The notes: generated by a model from the sequence alone, not told the origin. Positions 17,228-26,167 are shown, numbered from the stretch's first letter. The stretch: 38,569 nucleotides of DNA from an uncultured Pseudomonadales bacterium (GCA_905182155.1 CAJJAX010000035.1:1-38569); one strand, 5' to 3'. Numbers and translations are program-made.

Positions 17228-17674
17228 GTGAATAAATTCATCATCATTGGGATTGTTGCGGTTGTGTTACTCGGCGGCGGCGGTGGCGCAGCCTATTACT
17301 TCCTGATTATGAATGCTGAGATTGACGGCGCTCAGGCTGCCCCTGAAGTCGACGAAAGAGCATTTATTTATGTCGAAATCCCGCCAGTTGTCGCCAATTT
17401 CGACGTCAAAGGCAAAATGCGCTATGTTCAGATCACAACGAGCTTCCAAACTCGGGATAAAGACTCCGGCGATACCATCAAGAACAACATCCCTTTGATT
17501 CAGAGCGACCTTCTAACCCTCATGCAAGGTGCAAAATTTAACGAGATCAATTCGCCAGACGGTAAACAACGATTCATCAAGCAAATTGAAAAAAGCGTTA
17601 ACAACATGTTTAAAAACGGAAAAGCCCCGTTTGAAATTGAGCGCGCGATGATTACAGGCTTTGTCATTCAATAA
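17228..17674 (+). CDS. FliL-like flagellar basal-body-associated protein
   Basis: 148 aa: one N-terminal membrane helix (about 3-27, with a GGGGG stretch), then a periplasmic FliL domain (AFIYVEIPPVVANFDVKG, QTRDKDSGDTIKNNIPLIQS, FKNGKAPFEIERAMITGFVI). FliL surrounds the stator at the flagellar motor. It starts at GTG 17228; the ribosome site is weak (GGGGA 12 nt upstream). No other flagellar gene is in the window, so it may be one of the stand-alone FliL-like proteins of proteobacteria, not necessarily flagellar. Confidence 0.8.
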   Translation: MNKFIIIGIVAVVLLGGGGGAAYYFLIMNAEIDGAQAAPEVDERAFIYVEIPPVVANFDVKGKMRYVQITTSFQTRDKDSGDTIKNNIPLIQSDLLTLMQGAKFNEINSPDGKQRFIKQIEKSVNNMFKNGKAPFEIERAMITGFVIQ

Positions 17675-17767
17675 CCGCCGCAATCGGCTCGCGCACTCGC
17701 CTTATGCCTCTTTGCCGCATCCGGTCTAACCGGGCTATGACCCACGGCTAATCGTCATTTCGAGCCT

Positions 17768-18169
17768 TTATGATCCAAAATCAAGCAAGGCCCCGAGCAA
17801 TTGCCGGCAGGTTATTTGTCCAACTAACTGACCCTGGTCTACCACCGGCCGCCGCCGCTGCTTGTTCGCCAACATCGATTCAGCAATGCTGATAATGTCG
17901 GCATCAGCCTCGCACGTGGTGACCGGCGTCGTCATCACGCGGGCAACTGATTCGCCACCTACCGCCTGGCCGTTATAGGCTTCAGACAGCAGATTACGAA
18001 GGCAATCTAACTCTGACAGCATGCCCACAACCGCCCCCGCCTCATTCACAACCACCACACCAGAAACTTTATGATCAGTAATTTCCCGAGCCGCCTCAGC
18101 GATGGTTGCTGATTGCAAAACCGTCACGGGCTGTGACACCATATAATCCTTGATCCTGACCGAGTCCAT
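17768..18169 (-). CDS. two-CBS-domain protein
   Basis: 133 aa made of a tandem CBS pair (Bateman module): first about 8-57 (MVSQPVTVLQSATIAEAARE, SGVVVVNEAGAVVGMLSELD), second about 73-128 (RVMTTPVTTCEADADIISIA, RRRPVVDQGQLVGQITCRQL). Such stand-alone modules bind adenine nucleotides and modulate partner proteins; the partner here is unknown. Ribosome site AAGGTG is 6 nt before the ATG. Convergent with the FliL-like gene. Confidence 0.88.
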   Translation of the reverse strand: MDSVRIKDYMVSQPVTVLQSATIAEAAREITDHKVSGVVVVNEAGAVVGMLSELDCLRNLLSEAYNGQAVGGESVARVMTTPVTTCEADADIISIAESMLANKQRRRPVVDQGQLVGQITCRQLLGALLDFGS

Positions 18170-18434
18170 GTTGCACCTTTTTAGCTGAGCTGATGCCTTA
18201 ACGCTAGCAGGCTAAAATGATAAAACCATGAAGGCTTAAATGACCTTCGATGAAGACGTTAAGCGGCAACCCTTGCGACAGAATAGATTCAAGCATTGTG
18301 TCTGGCGCAATCCGGCCGTTTCCTGCGTCACTACCGAAAAACGGCCCCGCATCGACTCGATAGATCAAGCCCGATCACGATTAAGCTCGGGTTAAAGCCA
18401 AGCCCATCAAATTGCGAAACATGGAACCAAACCG

Positions 18435-21005
18435 ATGACCCGAACTGACTCGAAAACCCGGTACCTTTTAGGCATCAGCCGCGGGAACGCTGCGCCACTC
18501 GGCTTTGCACGCTTGGCTACAGCGCTCCTATTCGTATCAACCGTGGTAACCGCAGCACCGATCCTGCAACCAGGTCCGCCAGGATCACCCTCAATCGAGC
18601 TGAGCCCTGATGCCGCGGCCCTAGTTAGCCAGGCAGGTTTTTCTATCGAGGACATCCGATTCGTTCAGGATATGATCGTTCATCATCAGCAGGCCATTGA
18701 TATGGCGCAACTGGTTTCCGAGCGCACCAACCAACAAGCCTTTCTCGATGTGGCAGGCAGAATAGAGGCCTCCCAAAAAGACGAAATCGAATTCCTGCAA
18801 TCCTTTCTATCTGAGCGAGGCCAACCCTTGGCTGCGGCACCACACGCGCAGAGTCATGATCAAATGGCCCACCACAAAAGCATGGGCATGGCCTCACCCG
18901 AACAGATGGCGACCTTAGCCTCGGCCAGCAGCACCGACTTTGAAACGCAATTCTTAACCCTCATGATTGCCCATCACGAGGGCGCGCTCAAAATGGTCAA
19001 GACGCTCCTGAAGCTTTCAGGATCAGCATTTGACCCAATTCTGTACCAGTTCATTACCGATTTAAAAAACGAGCAGCAGACTGAAATTGACCGAATGGAT
19101 ATCCTGCTCGCGGGCTTATCCACCGACCCTAGAGCCGGGCTCGCAGCCGGCTTTCGAGACGCTGCTGAGGCCGCGCACAACATGACGCTCCAAGCTAGCC
19201 TGCCAAAACCGCCAGGTTTTTTCGACCCAAACAACCCCTCTGGCCTACCCCCATTACGCGCCAAAAATTCAGATAACGCGGCATCAGACACCTCCTGGGT
19301 CGCACAAACGACCCATTGGTTTGAACAGTTAGTCAGCCCAGAAGGCAACCTCGAGCACGGCATCGGTTCTGAAGAAAAACCATCCGAAAGATCCAAACGC
19401 TCGCCATTACTGAGCTTTTCTTATACCGACATGGCGTTTTCAGGCGATTTGCTCGCAGTCGGCAGTTATCACGGCATCAATCTTTATAAGATCGGGGCCA
19501 GTGAGACCCCTGTACACATAAGCTCCATTGTTTGCCCCGGCGGGCAGGGCGATGTTTCGATCGTTGGTGATTTGCTTTTGATGTCTGTCGAAGACAATCG
19601 AGGCCGAGTTGACTGCGGTCTTGGCGGTATTTCTGATGATATTAGCACTGAGCGCTTTCGCGGCCTTAGGATCTTTGATATCAGCAACCTTGAGCGCCCC
19701 ATACAAGTTGGGCAAGTTCAAACCTGTCGCGGCTCCCACACCCATTCAGTCGTTGCGAGCGATGACGAACGCATCATTGTCTATAATTCCGGCACCTCGA
19801 ATATTCGAAAAGAAGAAGAGCTTGCAGGCTGCATCGGTAACATCGCTGGGGACACCCGCACGGCCCTGTTTCGTATCGACGTGATTGAGATCCCCGTAAA
19901 GACCCCGGGCAAAGCGCGCATTACAGACAGCCCGACCGTCTTTGAAGATCTTGAGACCGGTCAAATGGCCGGACTGTGGCGCGGCGGAAAACACGACGAG
20001 ACCTCTCAAGAGACGAGCCAAACCAACCAATGCCATGACATTACGGTCTACCCGCAAACCAACCTCGCCGCGGGCGCCTGTTCAGGAAACGGCATTATTT
20101 TCGATATCTCTGACCCTTTAAAGCCTCAGCGACTTGACGCGGTCACCGATACAGGCTTTGCCTACTGGCATTCGGCGACCTTTAACAACGACGGCACGAA
20201 GGTTTTATTTACCGATGAGTGGGGCGGTGGCGGCAGACCACGCTGCCGCACCTTTGATCCAATGAACTGGGGCGCAAATGCCATCTTTGACATTGTCGAT
20301 CAAAAACTGGTGTTCCAGTCTTACTACAAACTCCCCGCACCGCAAACCAAGGAAGAAAACTGTGTGGCACACAATGGTGCAATTGTCCCCATTCCGGGCC
20401 GAGACATCTTTGTGCAAGCGTGGTACCAGGGCGGTATCTCCGTAATCGACTTTACAAATTCCAAGGCGCCGATTGAAATCGGCTATTTTGACCGCGGGCC
20501 AATCCACCCCACCCACTTGGTTACCGGTGGTTATTGGTCGAGCTACTGGTATCAAGGCCGCATCTATGCAACCGAGATTGTTAGAGGCCTTGACGTTTTA
20601 ACGCTCACGCCAAGCGAGCACCTTTCAACAAATGAAATTGCCGCGGCAGCGCTAGCAAATCAAGGCGCCACGTTTAATCCACAACAGCAACAGCCGGTTA
20701 CCTGGCCAGCTGACCCAGTCGTTGCCCGCGCCTACCTTGACCAACTGACCCGGTCGAGCGGAACGCCAGCGGATCTAGCCGTCCAGGTTGAAGCCTTTTT
20801 ATCAATACTGCAGAACCCTGCAATGAGTGCGATCGATTTATCCTCCGCCCTGGCAGGACTCACGTCAACCCTCGACGCAATGGATCACCGATCCGCCAAA
20901 GGCCTTAGCGGCTTGCTGCGACAACTCATCATTCAACACCAAACAACGCTTGCGGGGGTTTCAGATGATTCAAGAGCATCCCCGCTAGCAAGCGCGCTTG
21001 ATTAG
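18435..21005 (+). CDS. exported DUF305 plus LVIVD beta-propeller protein
   Basis: 856 aa. A long, basic N-region and hydrophobic stretch (about 24-41, ending TAAP) look like a signal peptide. Residues about 55-230 are a DUF305 four-helix domain with the paired His motifs MIVHHQQAIDMA (83-84) and MIAHHEGALKM (180-181), likely metal ligands. Residues about 310-715 form LVIVD-type propeller repeats (GLRIFDISNLERPIQVGQV, GISVIDFTNSKAPIEIGYF) with several conserved His, Asp and Cys residues (SHTHSVV, CHDITVYP, YWHSATF). A helical C-terminal tail of about 130 residues follows. Probably periplasmic or surface-exposed. DUF305 proteins have been linked to copper and other metals, but the function here is not known. 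Confidence 0.85.
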   Translation: MTRTDSKTRYLLGISRGNAAPLGFARLATALLFVSTVVTAAPILQPGPPGSPSIELSPDAAALVSQAGFSIEDIRFVQDMIVHHQQAIDMAQLVSERTNQQAFLDVAGRIEASQKDEIEFLQSFLSERGQPLAAAPHAQSHDQMAHHKSMGMASPEQMATLASASSTDFETQFLTLMIAHHEGALKMVKTLLKLSGSAFDPILYQFITDLKNEQQTEIDRMDILLAGLSTDPRAGLAAGFRDAAEAAHNMTLQASLPKPPGFFDPNNPSGLPPLRAKNSDNAASDTSWVAQTTHWFEQLVSPEGNLEHGIGSEEKPSERSKRSPLLSFSYTDMAFSGDLLAVGSYHGINLYKIGASETPVHISSIVCPGGQGDVSIVGDLLLMSVEDNRGRVDCGLGGISDDISTERFRGLRIFDISNLERPIQVGQVQTCRGSHTHSVVASDDERIIVYNSGTSNIRKEEELAGCIGNIAGDTRTALFRIDVIEIPVKTPGKARITDSPTVFEDLETGQMAGLWRGGKHDETSQETSQTNQCHDITVYPQTNLAAGACSGNGIIFDISDPLKPQRLDAVTDTGFAYWHSATFNNDGTKVLFTDEWGGGGRPRCRTFDPMNWGANAIFDIVDQKLVFQSYYKLPAPQTKEENCVAHNGAIVPIPGRDIFVQAWYQGGISVIDFTNSKAPIEIGYFDRGPIHPTHLVTGGYWSSYWYQGRIYATEIVRGLDVLTLTPSEHLSTNEIAAAALANQGATFNPQQQQPVTWPADPVVARAYLDQLTRSSGTPADLAVQVEAFLSILQNPAMSAIDLSSALAGLTSTLDAMDHRSAKGLSGLLRQLIIQHQTTLAGVSDDSRASPLASALD

Positions 21006-21325
21006 GCTACAGCGCCTTCTCTTTATCGGCGCGTCTCATCGGCGCGTCACGAGACGGGCCCTTGCGCGGTATTTATCCAGCTCGTTGCGCCATTCAACCC
21101 AGCCCTTTCTAGCTTGCTTGGGGCAACTCGGTCAGTTCATTCGATCGCCGCGCAGCAGCGCCAGCCGAGCCAATTTGACACTTGCGACCTATTTTATGAC
21201 TCAAACAACGAGTGCTTGTCGCCGCGCAGAGTCTTGCATCCCTTATAGCCCTTCCGAGTCTGGCACGGCTTATACCCAATCGGTAAACTCTTGTTCTCAA
21301 CCTACACAAGCAAGGGCGAGCCTCA
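21006..21325. other. gap between DUF305-propeller gene and amiD-like gene
   Basis: 320 bp. An 11-bp direct repeat ATCGGCGCGTC occurs at 21025-21035 and 21038-21048, and GTCTC/GAGAC (21033-21037 with 21051-21055) can form a hairpin that might end the upstream transcript. A perfect TTGACA at 21175-21180 lacks a well-spaced -10. A 117-codon frame covering the whole gap overlaps both neighbours and has no credible protein character. Confidence 0.45.
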
Positions 21326-22231
21326 ATGAATCAAACCGCGCGAGTTGGTAAAGCCGTATTGGCCCTGATGCTGCTCACTGGCTGCAGCACACTACCGTTA
21401 GTCGAGGTGCCCTCTGAAAATCAGAACAGTCGCGTGAATCATTTAGTGATTCATTTTACCTCGGAGGCATTTGATCCATCTCTAAAAGCCCTCACACAGA
21501 CATCAGACCGTCCGGTGAGCGCGCATTACCTGATTCCAAGACTCGATGACGCCACCTACCCTTATGCCAGGTTAAAGATTTTCAAACTGGTCTCGGAAAC
21601 AGACCGCGCTTGGCACGCCGGCGAAAGCCAATGGTTCCGAGAAACGGCATTAAATGATCGCAGCATTGGCATCGAACTCGTTAACCGATCCGGTTGCGCA
21701 AGCGATGTCACCCTTTCCAAACAACTAAAACCGCTGGCGGCACTTTGTCGATTCGAAGACTACCCGAGCGATCAAATTGCCGTCCTCATTCAACTGATAC
21801 AAGGCATCATCGAGCGTCACCCAGAAATATCACCCGTTAATGTCGTCGGCCATGCGGATATTGCCCCTGATCGCAAAGTCGATCCAGGCCCGCAGTTCCC
21901 ATGGCAGACGCTACATCAAGCAGGCATTGGCGCCTGGTACTTCGAGCGTGATAAAGCATTTTACCTTGATTGGATCACCGGCAAGACGCTGGACATCACC
22001 CGCGCGCAATCCGCACTGGCACTTGTCGGATACCCCATTGACGTAACCGGAGCGCAGGATCATCAATCTCAACGCGCCACACGCGCTTTTCAAATGCATT
22101 ACAGGCCGGATCATTTTACTGGCTTAATCGATGCTGAGACGGTCGCCATTACGCTCGCATTACTCAATCGCTACAAACCGATGCTGCTGGCGACATTACA
22201 GATCCCCACCCATGATTTTAAGACCCCTTAG
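21326..22231 (+). CDS. AmiD-like N-acetylmuramoyl-L-alanine amidase, lipoprotein
   Basis: Zinc amidase that cleaves the amide bond between MurNAc and the peptide of peptidoglycan or anhydro-muropeptides. The 301-aa protein has a lipobox LLTGC (lipid-modified C20), so it sits on the inner face of the outer membrane or in the periplasm. The Amidase_2 domain (about 36-190) shows VIHFTSE (H43), RSIGIELVN (E117) and GHADIAPDRKVDPGP (H176, D186), the AmpD/AmiD zinc set. A C-terminal peptidoglycan-binding-type helical domain (about 222-285) includes RATRAFQMHYRPDHFTGLID. E. coli AmiD has the same layout. It is probably a muropeptide recycling or remodelling enzyme. Confidence 0.9.
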   Translation: MNQTARVGKAVLALMLLTGCSTLPLVEVPSENQNSRVNHLVIHFTSEAFDPSLKALTQTSDRPVSAHYLIPRLDDATYPYARLKIFKLVSETDRAWHAGESQWFRETALNDRSIGIELVNRSGCASDVTLSKQLKPLAALCRFEDYPSDQIAVLIQLIQGIIERHPEISPVNVVGHADIAPDRKVDPGPQFPWQTLHQAGIGAWYFERDKAFYLDWITGKTLDITRAQSALALVGYPIDVTGAQDHQSQRATRAFQMHYRPDHFTGLIDAETVAITLALLNRYKPMLLATLQIPTHDFKTP

Positions 22232-22383
22232 CTAAACTAAGATGACGAATCAGTCGATTAAATTAATCGGGGTTGGTGGATCACAACGTGCTTTGGTCAA
22301 AGTCTTTGACGTAAACAGAGCGCTTACTACGAAGCCTGTAATACCAACCCAAAAGTCTAACAACACGCCAGCCAAGCGCCGCA

Positions 22384-22471
22384 TTTCATCGCGCAAAATA
22401 AACTATAGCGCCCTGAAATAATCTTTTTAATTCCGGTAACTTCTAAACAATCGATTATTGGGAAGGCGCTC
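22384..22471 (+). promoter_or_regulatory. promoter/leader of the 85-aa gene, copy of 14045-14134
   Basis: Starts TTTCATCGCGCAAAATA, then TATA at the -10 (TATAGC), CCTGAAATA, ATTCCGGTAACTT and a GGAAGG ribosome site. The order and spacing repeat those before the 74-aa gene. The -10 is weaker than in the other copy (TATAGC against TATAAT). Confidence 0.6.
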
Positions 22472-22729
22472 ATGACAGAGGTGATAGAGTATTTAAAGGG
22501 CTGGAGCCTTGAATTAGCAGGGGCTAAGTTTTGCGCAGAGGCTTTGTCATCCATTCCATGGATCACTTTAAAAAATTTAGCGGACGAGAGAACCAAATTA
22601 ACACATTTGCGGCAACAGGAGCTTGAACAGAAATCGCTTATCTGGGCCAAGGAACAAGAAATTCTTAAGACAATTAATTACGGGGAAGAGCAGACAAAAA
22701 CAGGAATTTTTCTCTCGGTTCGAGCCTGA
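22472..22729 (+). CDS. unknown 85-aa protein, paralogue of 13820-14044
   Basis: Reads YLKGWSLELAGAKFCAEALS, then IPWITLKNLADERTKL, then RQQELEQKSLIWAKEQEIL. This is the same small family as the 74-aa protein at 13820, with about half of the residues identical over the shared part. The last 14 or so residues (EEQTKTGIFLSVRA) have no counterpart and are read from the antisense of the convergent DUF385-type gene, with a 52-bp overlap. This copy has probably lost its original stop codon. A good GGAAGG ribosome site supports the start. No function known. Confidence 0.72.
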   Translation: MTEVIEYLKGWSLELAGAKFCAEALSSIPWITLKNLADERTKLTHLRQQELEQKSLIWAKEQEILKTINYGEEQTKTGIFLSVRA

Positions 22730-23121
22730 TAAAGCGCATAGTCTGGATAGCACTCGACGCATCGATCCCAAACTCGCGGCCGCGCCTCGGTCGAGACCGT
22801 CTCGACCCTCATTACTCGCTTTCGCCCTTGGACTTGAAGGGTAACCGCCCGAGATTCGATTAAATTGTAATACCAGACGGGATGCTGGGCCGCACCGCCT
22901 TGGGACGCGACCAGATAAACCTCATCGCCGTCGGGCACATACATCAGTGGAATCGTAACGCGTTTGCCAGAACGCCGACCAATCATATCGACCAGGCATA
23001 TCGGTCGCCCTTTCATTTGATGCATAAGGCGCCCTTGCGAGGCGCGGTAAACCAGCACATTAAGCTTGGTAAACGCCTTGAGCAACCACCGAGGTGGTAG
23101 CGCGCGCTGAACTTCATCCAT
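22678..23121 (-). CDS. Ddn/DUF385-type nitroreductase-family protein
   Basis: A 147-aa split-barrel protein of the deazaflavin (F420)-dependent nitroreductase/quinone reductase family: LVDMIGRRSGKRVTIPLMYV, YLVASQGGAAQHPVWYYNLI and a C-terminal ARTERKIPVFVC. The GG-x3-HP-x-W-x-x-N motif is the family signature. Cofactor could be F420 or another flavin; no F420 biosynthesis gene is in the window. It lies 25 bp after the amidohydrolase gene on the same strand. Its 3' end overlaps the small gene at 22472-22729. Confidence 0.85.
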   Translation of the reverse strand: MDEVQRALPPRWLLKAFTKLNVLVYRASQGRLMHQMKGRPICLVDMIGRRSGKRVTIPLMYVPDGDEVYLVASQGGAAQHPVWYYNLIESRAVTLQVQGRKRVMRVETVSTEARPRVWDRCVECYPDYALYQARTERKIPVFVCSSP

Positions 23122-23146
23122 ATTATCGACCTTTTGTTACACCAGA

Positions 23147-24148
23147 TCAGATCCGATAAATTCGTGCTGCGGTATCGTGAAACAGCAACGCCTTGTCATC
23201 AACCGAGGCATCCTTAACCAGTTTTTTAAACGTATTCCAAAGCACCAAGTAGGAGCAGCTTTGCCGATCCACTGGGAAATTACTTTCAAACATACAGCGC
23301 TCGGGGCCAAATTGTTCGATGGCAAACCGGTAATAGTCTCCAGTTAAAGCTTTTAGCTCGTCCGAGGTTGGTGGTTTTCGGCGGTTGTGAAGCCCAAAAC
23401 CATTGATGGGCATCACCAGTCCGCCCAACTTGATTGCCACATTGGGCCGTTTCGCCAAATCCGTAATATCCTTGCGCCAAACCTCAAATACTTCCGCAGC
23501 TTTTCCTTCATAAGGCCCAACGCCTAAGGGGCCACCAAAATGATCTAAGATGATCTGGGTGTTTGGAAACGCATCCGCCAAATCGATCAACTCCGCCAAT
23601 TGGGGATGATAGAACCAAGCATCAAAACTCAGCCCGCGCGGCGCCAACTCGCCAAACCCCTGGCGAAAGGTCGAATCATTCAATTGACCCGCAATGGGGT
23701 TGCTGTGGGAATTACGAATGCTTTGGCTTTCATGCCAACCCGTGGTGTGCCGGATCCCACGAAACCGATGACTCGCCTGTTGGTGGGCATCCAGGACGCC
23801 CGCCACCGAAGATCCCAACATCAGATCAGCGAACCCAACAATCCCGGCTGCAATTCGGCCGGGGCCATAAGCGCCGCTGGCGGACATTGCAGCGATACCA
23901 TTCACAAATTCCGTTTCGCCAACCGGGGATAACGCCGTGGATGTGTCGGCGTTATACATACTGGCGCACTCAACAAACACCGTGCTCACCACCCGATGAC
24001 CGCTGCCGAGATCCTGTTTAAATTCATCCAGCAGGTAGCGATGGGTTGGATGATCCCAAAGATGATGATGCGGGTCACAGATCAACTGATCTGGGTCTTC
24101 AACCGGTTCGCGCCATAGATCTAACCAGGCTTGGTTTTGATAGCTCAT
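23147..24148 (-). CDS. amidohydrolase-family (amidohydrolase 2) metal hydrolase
   Basis: A 333-aa TIM-barrel hydrolase related to 2-pyrone-4,6-dicarboxylate lactonase and L-fuconolactonase-type proteins. Motifs include DPHHHLWDHPTHRYLLDE (metal-binding HHH near 27-29), FRGIRHTTGWHES, ILDHFGGPLG and MFESNFPVD. Likely hydrolyses a lactone or a related cyclic ester; the substrate cannot be told from sequence. It lies in a minus-strand set with the GMC oxidoreductase upstream and the DUF385-type protein downstream, which looks like a small catabolic unit. Confidence 0.87.
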   Translation of the reverse strand: MSYQNQAWLDLWREPVEDPDQLICDPHHHLWDHPTHRYLLDEFKQDLGSGHRVVSTVFVECASMYNADTSTALSPVGETEFVNGIAAMSASGAYGPGRIAAGIVGFADLMLGSSVAGVLDAHQQASHRFRGIRHTTGWHESQSIRNSHSNPIAGQLNDSTFRQGFGELAPRGLSFDAWFYHPQLAELIDLADAFPNTQIILDHFGGPLGVGPYEGKAAEVFEVWRKDITDLAKRPNVAIKLGGLVMPINGFGLHNRRKPPTSDELKALTGDYYRFAIEQFGPERCMFESNFPVDRQSCSYLVLWNTFKKLVKDASVDDKALLFHDTAARIYRI

Positions 24149-24248
24149 CGCTCGCCTCCTTTGTAGGCTTAGGCTAACCCTCGCGCCTCAGCCCGACAAC
24201 CGTCAGGGCACCCAGCGCCTAACGCCGGGAAAAAAGCACCCCTTTTAT

Positions 24249-25829
24249 TCAAGCACCGATGATTTTGGCTGCAATTTTTTCCGCCATCATGATGACCACG
24301 GCATTTAAATTACCGTTGGTAATCTCTGGCATAATTGACGCGTCAACGACGCGCAACCCAGACACACCCTTAACAATGCCATCCGGGGACACGACCGCGT
24401 CGGCATCGCGTCCCATGCGACACGTTCCAGAAGGGTGATAGGCGCTCTCGCCAAAACGATGCACAAACGCCTGCAGGTCAACCGGCCCGGGCCTGAGCTC
24501 TTTGCCTTTAAACTCTGAGAAAGACGGGCTGTTGATCAAATGTCTGGCCAGCTCGATGCCGCGCTGCATCACCTGTTGATCCTGCTCGGTCGCGTTGTAG
24601 TTAAACAAGATCTGCGGGGCCAGGCTGGGGTCCTTCGGATTGAGCGTAATACTGCCTCGACTGGTTGGCTTCATCGGCCCAACATGAACTTGAAAGCCAT
24701 GACCTCGGTAGGAATCCTTACCGTCATAATCCATCGCAACCGGTAAGAAATGAAACTGCAAATCTGGATATCCTTCATCCAACCCACTTCTTAAAAATGC
24801 ACCGGTATGAAAGTGATTCGTGGCGCCATCACCGCGCTTGGTTAAGAGCCATTGCGCGCCGACGGCGAGCTTTCTTAACCCTCGGGTTGAAGGATACAAA
24901 GAAACCGGTTTTGGGCAAGCTGCCTGAACGTAGACCTCCAGATGATCTTGCAGGTTCTGACCGACGGCATCGATCGGTACCCGACAATCAATCCCCGCTG
25001 CATTCAAAGCGGCCTCTGGCCCAATGCCTGAACGCATCAGTACTTGGGGTGATTTGATCGCGCCAGCAGACAGAATGATTTCTTGGCTTGCTTGGAAGGA
25101 TTTGAGTCGACCACCCACTAACACTTGAACACCCGTTGCTCGATCCCCGTTGAACTCGATCTGTTGAACTTCGGCTTGGGTCAGGATGGTTAAGCCAGAC
25201 AGAGCCGGATCATTCTTGGGTGACAAATACGCTCGGGCCACACTTTGACGAAGCCCATCCGCGACCGTTCGATCAAACGGCCCGAAACCTTCTTGGGTTG
25301 CACCATTAAAATCAGGCGTTCGACCAAAGCCGTTCGCTTCGCCGGCATCAAGCCAGGCTTGGCAAAGGGGCGAGCTCGTATCGCCATTGGTAATTTTTAA
25401 GGGCCCTGTTTGACCTCGAAAATCAGGATCGCCACCCGCTTTGGTTTCGCTTCGCTTAAAAAACGGCAACACGTCCTCGTAGGACCAACCGTCAGCGCCA
25501 TAGGTCGTCGACCAACGATTAAAGTCCTCGGCATGGCCGCGAACAAAAATCATGCCGTTAATCGATGACGATCCGCCCACCACCTTGCCGCGAGGACAAT
25601 ACAAGTTGCGCTGCCCAAGAAAGGGCTCAGGCTCGGTCTCAAAGGCCCAATTGTACCGGGTCGAGGTCAAAACCTCAGACAACGCCGCCGGCATATGAAG
25701 CCTAAAATCCCAGGCGGGGTTCGCGCGTCCTGCCTCAATCAACAAGACCCGATGCGCCGCTGACAACCTTGCTGCCAGGACACACCCGGCAGACCCAGCA
25801 CCAATAACAATGTAGTCGAACACTTGCAT
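24249..25829 (-). CDS. GMC-family FAD oxidoreductase (choline dehydrogenase-like)
   Basis: A 526-aa FAD-dependent alcohol oxidoreductase. The Rossmann start is DYIVIGAGSAGCVLAARLSA. The GMC signatures are YCPRGKVVGGSSSINGMIFV and ILSAGAIKSPQVLMRSGIGP. The C-terminal active-site region has YHPSGTCRMG and NGNLNAVVIMMAEKIA, which carry the catalytic His and Asn. It resembles BetA and the many alcohol dehydrogenases of the group; the absence of a betB/betI neighbour argues against choline as substrate. It is first in the minus-strand set with the amidohydrolase (100 bp downstream). Confidence 0.92.
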   Translation of the reverse strand: MQVFDYIVIGAGSAGCVLAARLSAAHRVLLIEAGRANPAWDFRLHMPAALSEVLTSTRYNWAFETEPEPFLGQRNLYCPRGKVVGGSSSINGMIFVRGHAEDFNRWSTTYGADGWSYEDVLPFFKRSETKAGGDPDFRGQTGPLKITNGDTSSPLCQAWLDAGEANGFGRTPDFNGATQEGFGPFDRTVADGLRQSVARAYLSPKNDPALSGLTILTQAEVQQIEFNGDRATGVQVLVGGRLKSFQASQEIILSAGAIKSPQVLMRSGIGPEAALNAAGIDCRVPIDAVGQNLQDHLEVYVQAACPKPVSLYPSTRGLRKLAVGAQWLLTKRGDGATNHFHTGAFLRSGLDEGYPDLQFHFLPVAMDYDGKDSYRGHGFQVHVGPMKPTSRGSITLNPKDPSLAPQILFNYNATEQDQQVMQRGIELARHLINSPSFSEFKGKELRPGPVDLQAFVHRFGESAYHPSGTCRMGRDADAVVSPDGIVKGVSGLRVVDASIMPEITNGNLNAVVIMMAEKIAAKIIGA

Positions 25830-26167
25830 TACCTCATCTATGTGATCGAGGCGGCCTAATTACAGGGCTTAGACCACCGCTTGAACTGCCGATTGAACTG
25901 CCGATTGAACTGCCGATTGAGTCAATCAAACCCCTGGCTGCACCTCAGAGCATTGCAGTCCCATCTAGCATTCGAAAGGACTACGCGTCAGTCTATCGAT
26001 CGGTGTGCACGAGGCCAAGCCGGATCGGTTAAAAAAAAACCTCTCAAACAAATCTGGATGCTAGAATTCTAGACTGGCAATGGATTCGCTTTGGGCTTCA
26101 AGCAACGTAGCAATGGATGCCTCAAGAAAACTTAACGTCACGTAGCATTTGGGAGTAGCGAGGCAGT
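25830..26167. other. divergent gap between GMC gene and carbonic anhydrase
   Basis: 338 bp holding the promoters of both genes, a 12-bp tandem repeat at 25881-25919 and an A-run at about 26030-26040. A 63-codon plus-strand frame over the repeat (MNCRLNCRLNCRL) is a product of the repeat and not a convincing gene. Confidence 0.5.
25881..25919. repeat. 12-bp tandem repeat, three full units plus a partial
   Basis: Unit TTGAACTGCCGA repeated exactly three times (25881-25916), followed by TTG and divergence. It lies about 50 bp upstream of the GMC gene start. Phase-variable or regulator-binding repeats are possible; simple slippage is the default explanation. Confidence 0.85.

Noticed and set aside
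20998-21351. 117-codon frame between the DUF305-propeller gene and the amidase
   Set aside because: It overlaps both neighbours in other frames, is rich in Arg/Ser from GC-rich DNA, and has no recognisable motif.
24249-25829. betA choline dehydrogenase
   Set aside because: The fold is GMC and choline-dehydrogenase-like, but betB, betI and transporters are absent nearby, so the symbol is not justified.
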